From: Chaetoderma sp. LZ-2023a
Taxonomy: Eukaryota; Mollusca; Caudofoveata; Chaetodermatida; Chaetodermatidae
Length of the DNA stretch: 64,000 nucleotides
Assembly (NCBI GenBank): GCA_034401795.1
Contig: CM067360.1
Coordinates: 122,498,430 to 122,562,429 of the forward strand
Reading direction: 5' to 3'
Each line of letters starts with the position of its first letter. Position 1 is the stretch's first letter. The notes beneath the pieces were generated by a model. The model did not search any database, was not told where the DNA came from, and worked only from the letters and a program-made list of their open reading frames with translations. Both the position numbers and the translations under genes were made by a program. Shown in pieces: positions 57,101 through 64,000 of this stretch.

Positions 57101-57996
57101 GATTGTCCGATTTAATCAACTCAGATACACGTTCGTGGATTTCAGGGCAAACAATATCAGAAAAATATGCATTAAGGAGTATTGATGCCCATCGTCTGTT
57201 AGGACAATTAAAGAAAGCTGTTCCCATCGACTGGTTCACACTACCAAATGCTGTTGACAAGGAGGAAATTTCTCCACCAGTGTTGCATTACGATGGAGAA
57301 GAATTCAAATGCCATATGCGTTCTCATGATTGGTATAGTGTCTTAATATGTAGACACGCCAAAATGCCCAGAGCAATTGATGCATGGAATAATACCAATT
57401 ATAAACCCTCTGACTGGAATAATGTGTGGAAGCATTTCCACTTGCCATTTATACCACATAGGGCACGTGATGTAGCATGGCGGCTCATTCATCGCAGACT
57501 TTGGGTTGGCCATTTACTACAGAAATGTTGAATTACAAATAGCAATCTATGTCCTCTCTGTAAAAACGAGGAAGAGACATGTGTCCACTTATTCATTAAT
57601 TGTCTGGAAATCTGTGAATTCTGGAAATTTGTGGAAACAATTGCAGTAAAATTTGATATTCATTCTTTGAATCTAAAAGCAGAAATGATTTTGTTTAGGG
57701 ATCTTAAATCTATAAAGCGGCATCTAACCAGCCATAAGCATGGGGTCTTAATCTGTCTTATCATGATAGGTATATGGACAGTTTGGAAATACCGATGTGC
57801 ACAGGTGCTGAATCCTGACAGGTCAACCCATTTAATTTCCCTGACAGCGATTTTTCGTACCCTTTTAATGCATTGCCTTCAAGGCGAATTGCACATGGCT
57901 ACGAAAGAAAGGAGTTTGGAGAAATTCAAAGATATGTGGTGCGGGAACAACATAGTTGAAGTTCTGCCAACGAATTTAATAATGTTACGTCTATGA
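54164..57996 (+). pseudogene. Tx1 LINE ORF2: endonuclease plus reverse transcriptase
   Basis: It starts at ATG 54164. The APE-type endonuclease is seen as TINCKGLN (Asn17), LLQETKIK (Glu46), YAPVSHGSR, GGDFNCVLD (Asp near residue 153) and FSDHNMV (His near residue 240). The reverse transcriptase holds LYKKGDRDDLKNYRPISLLC, GLDNEKAFDRLEW, GVRQGCSLSPLLF and YSDDTT (about 56263), with a C-terminal zinc finger CPLCKNEEETCVHLFINC (57571-57624). The pattern is that of the Tx1/L1 group. Two lesions: a frameshift near 55165-55172 between the endonuclease and reverse transcriptase frames, and a TGA at 57529-57531 just before the zinc finger. Otherwise it is open throughout. Confidence 0.88.
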
Positions 57997-59349
57997 GCAT
58001 TTTCTGATGAATACATGTTAACCGGTTCTCTACAATTAATTACATTAAGATGTATTGTTGTGGTTATTTGTGGATTTGGTAACGTAGAAACTGTTGCTGT
58101 ATCACATTAAATTGATTTCAAGATACCTAACAGTCTATAACTATGATTAATTTGAAATTAACAAACCTGGGCGCTTGGGGCTGCAAGGGTTAAGGCGTGT
58201 CCTACAAGTGGCAGGTAGTCATATACGCAACTTTAATATTCGTTGGTTTTACAATGCGAAAAGTGACTCTATATCACAATGTAGCTACTATTAGCCCTTG
58301 TTCCGGGGTAATTTTCGAAAATCCATTTGCAAGTAAATTTAGAATCCCATAAAATATTTAAACATTCATTTGAGCCTCTTTATACTAACAATGTTTGTAA
58401 ACATAGCCAAATACACAATAAGCGCGTTTGTTCCGGGTTAATTCTGGAAAACGATCGTGCAAGTAAAGTGATTTGTTAATTTTCAACTTACATTTACCAC
58501 ACTATGCAATATTACCGTGTCGCTAAACACATTGCAGATATTCTAGTATTTGCCTTTTTATAAATCATCCTGTGGGCCTTAATTGGTTTGTTCTTAATAC
58601 TTATAAGCTAACGCTTGAACCGTGTGTTTATGTTATGACCTTAATTACACTGCTGTCAATATTTATTACTACAGTAGAGTCAGTAGAACAATGGCAGACG
58701 CGAGTTTTGGAGGCGGTGTTGCTCTTATGGACAGCAACAAGCTTGTGGCAAATTTGTTTTTCACATATACATTGCCGTCATATGAATACAAAGAAATTTT
58801 GAGAGTCTAAATTTCAGTGCACTAATTCTCAAATAAGTGTCTGATTTCTGAACGTGTGGATTTTTTAAGTTATGCTGTTGCGCTTAATGGCAGGAATTTT
58901 TGATGATGTAATATATGATTTTATAAAATGTCTTATGGAAATGTTTGTTAACCCTTTGAACCCTCGGTTCACATAATATTAATTTCAAACATCGATACAA
59001 GAAAGCTGTTGTGTAATTTGAAACGAATTTGACAGGTATATGTTGTTGTCTACGCAGCAACAGCTCTAAGTCGGGTTGGTTTGAAAATACATAGCAGAAT
59101 TTTTATAAAATTAAAGTATTTTGGTGTGATTGCATTTCGTGTTGAAAGGGTTAAGACATAGCCTAGCTAGATGATGCATAGAATTTTTAAGAAATTATAT
59201 AATTGAACTGCAAATATTTCTTACTTATTTATACATGTGACTGATACGATAATTGTTTTCTATTGAGTTCTTCTTTGTTTAATGTTCTTTTTCAGTCAGT
59301 TTATTTTTGGGTACGATGGATTTCCACACGATCCTTTGATCGTGCTACC
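57997..59349 (+). other. Tx1 LINE 3' UTR, no gene
   Basis: AT-rich with no coding support. Open frames at 58572-58810 show no domain. Near-repeats of GCGCTTG / GTTCCGGG..AATT..GAAAA occur at about 58299-58322 and 58424-58452. Confidence 0.5.
59003..59093. repeat. Dispersed palindrome
   Basis: GCTGTTGTGTAATTTGAAAC..AATTTGACAGG and the partner AGTCGGGTTGGTTTGAAAAT surround GTTGTTGTCTACGCAGCAAC. Confidence 0.65.
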
Positions 59350-59740
59350 AAAAAAAAAAAAAAAAAGTAGTAGTAGTAGTAGTTTTATTTTGTCAAACGC
59401 ACTGGTTCAGATTTTCCATTAAAGTAATTTTAAGTAAGTTTATTAATTATTACTTGAGATTTGCTATTTGTTTTGTTATATAGGCGTTTCGCTAAAAACG
59501 GAGAATTGCTTTTCCCCTATCCATGTCATCTCACAGTAGGCCTAATATAGAATTAAAATAGACACAAATTGAACAATAGGATGCAGAATGATTAAATGAT
59601 TACATTAAGTTGGCTTTTGCATTTTTCCGTTGTACATTTGTCTAAATGGAATGACATTACGTTTACCCATAAATGCGTGAATCAATTTTAACATGACGTT
59701 TGGTAGACCATTTTGGTATCCAGTGCTTTAATCCAAAATG

Positions 59741-59784
59741 CCTCTATTCAGCAGCAGCAACAATAGGAGCTGCAGTAGCAGCAA

Positions 59785-59827
<43 letters not shown>

Positions 59828-59855
59828 AGCAGCTGCAGTAGCAGCAGTAGCAGCA
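59741..59855 (+). repeat. (GCA)n/(CAT)n block
   Basis: AGCAGCAGCAACAATAGGAG, then (CAT)n (59786-59814), then (CAG)n. It precedes cassette copy 4 in the same relative position as the other trinucleotide blocks. The 59383-59740 stretch before it has no gene; its TTTTATTTTGTCAAACGC start resembles the spacer at 51146. Confidence 0.9.
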
Positions 59856-59876
59856 AACAGTCATTGGCCTACATAC

Positions 59877-59930
59877 CTGTGTAAGGGATGTTGCCAGGAG
59901 ACAGGATTCTCCGGTTTGCCTATGTCTCCA
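59877..59930 (-). other. Exon-like cassette copy 4 (54 nt)
   Basis: It reads GDIGKPENPVSWQHPLHR in phase 2 and ends at the same donor ACAG|GTATGT (GTATG at 59872-59876). Compared with copy 2 (EDYGKPEHPAFRQYPLHR), this frame keeps GKPE, P, Q and PLHR. It lies on the far side of the Tx1 LINE, so the LINE split the array. Upstream (minus strand) it runs into block A copy 2. Confidence 0.42.
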
Positions 59931-60084
59931 GCGTATTCTCATGAGGGATGAAAGGTGCAATATTCCGATTTGACAGCTGGATACTGTCGCGGTTGACACC
60001 CAAACCTGCTGGCGGAACTGGTGCAGCTGACAATGGTTGAACTGTTGGTTGTTTTGATCCCGATGGCCCCGATGTAACTTCTCC

Positions 60085-60194
60085 AGTATGTAGAACGAGT
60101 GTTGAATCTTGGTGGACAACTCATCAGATCTGCCGAACCACGCTGAAAAGTGGTGATCAAACTTCCGCGCAGCATGTCGCGTGTCAATTAACAT
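60085..60194 (-). CDS. Possible first coding exon conserved between block A copies
   Basis: An ATG at 60194 opens MLIDTRHAARKFDHHFSAWF and GRSDELSTKIQHSFYIL. The aligned frame in copy 1 (ATG about 25557) reads a six-base-shorter N-terminus and then FEYHFSAWSGRSDELSAKNH and HSFHIL, then stops. The six-base length difference keeps frame, and several changes are synonymous, which suggests past protein coding. No known domain. The frame remains open to 59814 in this copy, but it enters cassette 4 in a different frame, so the splice structure is unresolved. Confidence 0.35.
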
Positions 60195-60382
60195 TTAGGC
60201 CACAGTCTGGTGGGACTCCGCCTGGTATCCCGCAAGAGCTATGTGGTGTACCATGTATGATGTACCCCAAAATGTACATCATTGTATAATTACAACTTTC
60301 TACTGTATCCCTCTATGTTATGGACAACTTTCAAACTTCTGATACAGTACGGAACTTTCCAACATTCTGCTTAAATTATATA

Positions 60383-62037
60383 CACCTGTGCAAAAGTTAA
60401 GCACCACCCTATTTTTACGCACATGCGAGGGTATATTCATGTGCTATGAAGAAAGCAATAGCATAAACATTTATGTACCCATCCATCTTAGTGCAAGAGG
60501 TACTAATGCAACTAGAGTTATGCTGATTATGATGGTGGGGAAACACTATGTTTTTGTTTGAACTTGAAAACGAGGCCTGAATATGGTTACGTTGACACAA
60601 CTGACAACTATTGCCCTACAGTTGACACACGTGGCTAGATTGTCATTAATGGTGTCTGAAAACGAGGTTTAACATCTGTGCACGAGTTTGAGACTGTCAT
60701 TATTAATACCGGGTATATCCACCTTGTGCCTGGATGACGGCCTGGACACGACGTCTCATGCTGGTCACCAACCGACTGATACGCCATTGTGGTATTCGTT
60801 GCCATTCAAGATGGAGTGCGTCTGTTAATTCCTGTAGGTTCTGCACAGGAGGATCCCTCCTTCTCACCATGTTTCCCAGAATGTCCCAGATATGCTCAAT
60901 AGGGTTCATGTCAGGGCTCCTTGCTGGCCATGGTAGGGTTTCGATGGCATTCTGGCGGAGGTATTCATGCACAGCTCTAGCACGATGTGGTCGGGCGTTG
61001 TCATCCATGAATATAGGGTGGGTTCCAGGTGCATGATTTACAAAATGAGGGACCACAACTCTATCCAGTATGGAATCTTGATATCTTTGTCCATTTAGTG
61101 TTCCAGGTACAGTCAACAGATCCAGCTTACAATCAAATGAGATGCACCCCCATATCATAACGGAACCTCCACCAAATGAAACTTCTTCCATGATGTTACG
61201 TTGGTCGTACGCCGTGCGTCTGGACCTCCATACACGAGTTCGACCATCTGTGGCATGAAGCAGGAACCGACTTTCATCGGACCAGTGTACCCGTCTCCAG
61301 GATCTCATGTTCCAGTGTCTTCTTTCGTTGCACCACCTCAGACGCTCCTCTTTGTGGTGTGCAGTGAGGAGAGGACGTCTGACAGGTCTCCTAGCTTTCA
61401 TGCCAGCAGCATACAGTCTCCTTTTGACGGTAAACATTGACACTCTATTGCGCGTTTCCCATTGCTGGCTGAGCACTCTGCTGTTGGTGAATGGAGATCT
61501 CCTAACAAGGCGTACTAGGGCTCGATCATCACGGGCAGTAGTCTTCTTCGGTCTTCCAGATCTAGGCCTGTCGTTCACCTCGTTAGTTTGCCCATGTTTT
61601 GCAATCAAACGACTGATTACAGTATGGTTAATGTTCAGCTGTCTGCCAATCTCTCTGCATGACATACCAGTGGTATGCATGCCTATGATTTGCCATTTCA
61701 CACGATCACTTAACCTTCGTCTTGCCATAGCGGTTCACAATCAAGAGCTAATTCTCTCTGTACAAATAAACCACGGTCATGAACACAAAATTCCTAATCT
61801 TGTAGCCTAAATCTGTATGTAATGTTCTACACCTCAAACTGGACTTTTACATAACTGAACACGTGTGCTGTTTCCCGCCACACACGGACATCAAGCGGCG
61901 TGAAGTCATGCATGCATGTGCATTTCGTACTTGGAATTATGTCAGCTAACGCGGGGACAAAAAGTATGGCAGCCTAGTTGTACCATCATGTTTCTACTTT
62001 CTATCGTTTTTGCTGGTGCCTAACTTTTGCACAGGTG
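60383..62037 (-). mobile_element. Tc1/mariner (Tc1-type) transposon, copy 3
   Basis: 1655 bp with the same terminal repeats CACCTGTGCAAAAGTTAAGC and TA on both sides (60381-60382 and 62038-62039). A 2-bp deletion in the non-coding left part (GAAACACTATG, where copies 1 and 2 have GAAACACTGTATG) accounts for the length difference. It is nested in block A copy 2, hence younger than that duplication. Confidence 0.96.
60703..61728 (-). CDS. Tc1-type DD34E transposase, intact (copy 3)
   Basis: 341 residues, with the same HTH domain, GRPKK linker and Asp151-Asp243-Glu278 triad as the other copies. Private differences include Asn for Lys in EVxDRP, Phe for Ser in RVSMxTVK and Ser for Pro in EEVxFGG. 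No lesion is seen. With copies 1 and 2 it allows a majority sequence in which every private change is a singleton. Confidence 0.95.
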   Translation of the reverse strand: MARRRLSDRVKWQIIGMHTTGMSCREIGRQLNINHTVISRLIAKHGQTNEVNDRPRSGRPKKTTARDDRALVRLVRRSPFTNSRVLSQQWETRNRVSMFTVKRRLYAAGMKARRPVRRPLLTAHHKEERLRWCNERRHWNMRSWRRVHWSDESRFLLHATDGRTRVWRSRRTAYDQRNIMEEVSFGGGSVMIWGCISFDCKLDLLTVPGTLNGQRYQDSILDRVVVPHFVNHAPGTHPIFMDDNARPHRARAVHEYLRQNAIETLPWPARSPDMNPIEHIWDILGNMVRRRDPPVQNLQELTDALHLEWQRIPQWRISRLVTSMRRRVQAVIQAQGGYTRY

Positions 62038-62925
62038 TATATATATGAGCTATTCTGATTATCTAGTGGGCATCCGCAACTATAATCATTCTTTTTCACC
62101 ATCCTTGAGAGTGAGCCGCATCAACAGTTCGCCTGCGGAGATTTCCCAGCAACTTTAGAATCATCCCATCTCACGTTCCTCATCCATAACGCATCCTCCA
62201 TGGTGACTTATGAACTTTTTCCGTACCGATGACTAATAGGTACTCATTTAGCTATATTTTTGTATTATTATATTTATTCATTCCTTTACAGGTACTGATG
62301 ACTAATAGGTACCGACCTGTCGTCTGAGACCACATTTTATAACTTATATCTTTAATGTAAATATTATCCGTATCTTTTTTGTGCTTATGACTAACAATCA
62401 CTGCAAGGTCCTATGATCTGATTTATTGTCAATACCGTGATAGTTAGTTTATATATATGGCAGCAGCCATCCTAGTTACTTGTTTTGTTTATTTGATATA
62501 AAATACTAGGACTGCGGCATGCTAGGCTATACTATACAGCAACAATAAATCTACATCACTTTTCCCCAGCATCAATTTCGCACTGATGTCACTGTTCATG
62601 TTCTCATTGCGTGAACCTGACATGTGATCGACTAAACCTGACTATTCTAGCTCGATAGGATAGGTTTAAATGTATTTAGGGACAACCGCTGCTTAGGAGT
62701 GATTTGTGTAAGCCTCTTTTCCGGATGTAGTGGATATGTAACATCGCACGCCGGCTAGATTGTGTAAAATTGGCCAGTTACCTTAGGTCCTCTTATTCCG
62801 CAAGGCTTAGTAATTGTCTGGAACTCCCATCACCACGTTGGCATGATCTGACTTGGGAAACTATTGGGGTTTCCAAGCGGTGAAGACCAAAGTGTCGATT
62901 TCGCATACACCTCCTCTGTATCTTC

Positions 62926-64000
62926 GGATACCAGTTAGCATAGATAACTCCGCCAAAGTAGGAAACACTGCGAAAATATATTTATTTTAACCAGCCAGCA
63001 GTGCATCTCTGGGCATCCTGGAACTTAACCCTAATGACAGGCAAACGGTAATCCCTGGAGCTGGATCTCATATGGTCCACCCCTGACACACCGGGTGATG
63101 GATAGGACATAGATCTCCATCTAACTCCATACAGTTTCTGGATGCGGTCTTGGGACCCGCCACGCCCTCACAGGAGATGGATATATGCCTCTCACTCCCC
63201 GCCATAAACTTTTATGTGCTTTTCAAATTGCTTGTGTAATATTGACTTGTCCTAGTAATGTTGTATGTGGTTGCGGTGTGATATGTAACCAGATCGTTAT
63301 GTGATTCTGAAGCTGTCACTCTGTAACATGTCCGCTCGCTGCCTTTCTGAGGGGCATGCTGTGGAGGGTGACCTTAGGGAAGATGAGCATCTTCGCCAGT
63401 CAGGCTTATGTACTAAAGATAGGTAGAAATTCCTGCCACTTGCGGCCAAAGCTTGGATATAAATCCAACAATTAATTCGTAGTTTAGGATTTAGCAGAAG
63501 GACCTCATAAATAAAAGCGGCAACTACCAATACAGTATCTTGGACTTACATAAGATGACGGTGTTGAATTCTACAGAAATCATCCACCCCATCTTCACGT
63601 AATACAGCATGCATCACATTAATTATAATTTCACTAGGTTGACTCACACTACTTAGTATAGGTTTGAACAAGAGAGTGACCCTCTTTGTCAGCTCTCTTC
63701 CTCCGCTTCAGCGTTGAAGGCATTTTCCTGTGATGGAGGCCTGCGCGAGGCACTTCCCTGTCGCAACAATAATATTTTTTTGTCAGGGGTATAATGGTTT
63801 ATATTAAACCATATAAGTGGCCTCATTAGGATGCTCCCTTGCAAGGATACCTCACGGATATATATGGATCGGTGAGGTACCTCTGACAAATCCACATTAA
63901 CAAGACACCAGATTAGTTCTATGTACTGTATATTTTCTCCCTCATGCTAACAAACGAGTACCATTGTTTGTACAGTTTATTTTTAATTACTGTGTCTAGG
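62926..64000. other. Unassigned 3' end of window
   Basis: No gene is called. A minus-strand frame at 63689-63895 has a plausible C-terminus but no recognisable domain. Two adjacent hairpins lie at 63793-63811 (ATGGTTTA-TAT-TAAACCAT) and 63847-63880 (GGATACCTCAC / GTGAGGTACCTC). Confidence 0.45.

Larger units (their letters stand above)
52193..59366 (+). mobile_element. Tx1-clade LINE, nearly intact, inserted in a (GTA)n tract
   Basis: A ~7.2-kb non-LTR retrotransposon: 5' UTR (52193-52746), ORF1 (52747-54156), ORF2 (54164-57996), 3' UTR, and a 17-A tail (59350-59366). It is bounded on both sides by GTA triplets (52161-52192 and 59367-59382). Only one frameshift and one stop are visible in ORF2, so it is fairly young. 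A palindrome-family copy (59003-59093) lies in the last part; either the 3' UTR carries it, or the true end is earlier and the tail belongs to something else. Confidence 0.85.
60085..62925 (-). repeat. Block A copy 2, with Tc1 copy 3 nested
   Basis: It aligns with 25450-26605 on both sides of the Tc1 (60085-60382 and 62038-62925). Hairpins lie at 62223-62243, 62291-62313, 62381-62401 (weakened) and 62596-62620. It is joined directly to cassette copy 4, unlike copy 1, which is joined to the LTR-like block. Confidence 0.8.

Noticed and set aside
58572-58810. Small frames in the Tx1 3' UTR
   Set aside because: No recognisable domain, two overlapping frames of similar length.

Overview
The window looks like metazoan nuclear DNA, most likely from a marine invertebrate; the repeat families suggest a lophotrochozoan such as a mollusc or brachiopod, but the species cannot be named from the sequence. 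There are no operons or bacterial-type gene packing. Open frames are almost all transposon proteins, host sequence is intron-rich and AT-rich, and trinucleotide and tetranucleotide tracts, satellites and inverted repeats cover much of the rest.

Layout. 0.6-6.6 kb: a minus-strand Jockey-group (CR1/L2-like) LINE split by a complete Tc1 transposon. 6.7-10.7 kb: non-coding DNA with small inverted repeats, then an orphan LINE ORF1. 10.9-12.8 kb: a 58-bp satellite whose inverted partner array lies at 23.3-24.5 kb. Between them are two large foldback (inverted-repeat) elements, a second Tc1 copy, a tandem repeat carrying nuclear-receptor-like half-sites, and a ~165-bp satellite. 24.9-26.6 kb: an LTR-like promoter block and the first copy of a ~1.2-kb 'block A' that holds a series of hairpins. 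27.8-40.5 kb: a fossil Polinton/Maverick with ~0.9-kb terminal inverted repeats, a partial PolB, a packaging-ATPase fragment and several virus-like ORFs, all broken.

40.5-60.2 kb: the only convincing host gene. It is a minus-strand gene whose last three exons (46817-47030, 45945-46105, 44421-44616) encode a DUF4806 domain with matching splice phases, although the middle exon carries one apparent frameshift. Upstream of it lies a tandem array of four exon-like cassettes (50.2, 50.9, 52.0 and 59.9 kb). Each ends in the same donor CAG|GTATGT and is separated from the next by CAG/TAG-repeat DNA punctuated by a 12-bp palindrome. A nearly intact Tx1-clade LINE (52.2-59.4 kb) sits inside a (GTA)n tract of this array.

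60.1-62.9 kb is the second copy of block A, with a third Tc1 nested in it. Block A carries a short ATG-initiated frame on the minus strand that is conserved between its two copies, so it may be the 5' region of the same gene family. The final kilobase is unassigned.

The items most worth following are the repeated exon cassettes feeding the DUF4806 gene, the hairpin series of block A, a dispersed family of ~90-bp palindromes (at least ten copies or arms), and a 17-bp motif recurring seven times in 1.7 kb of the DUF4806 intron.
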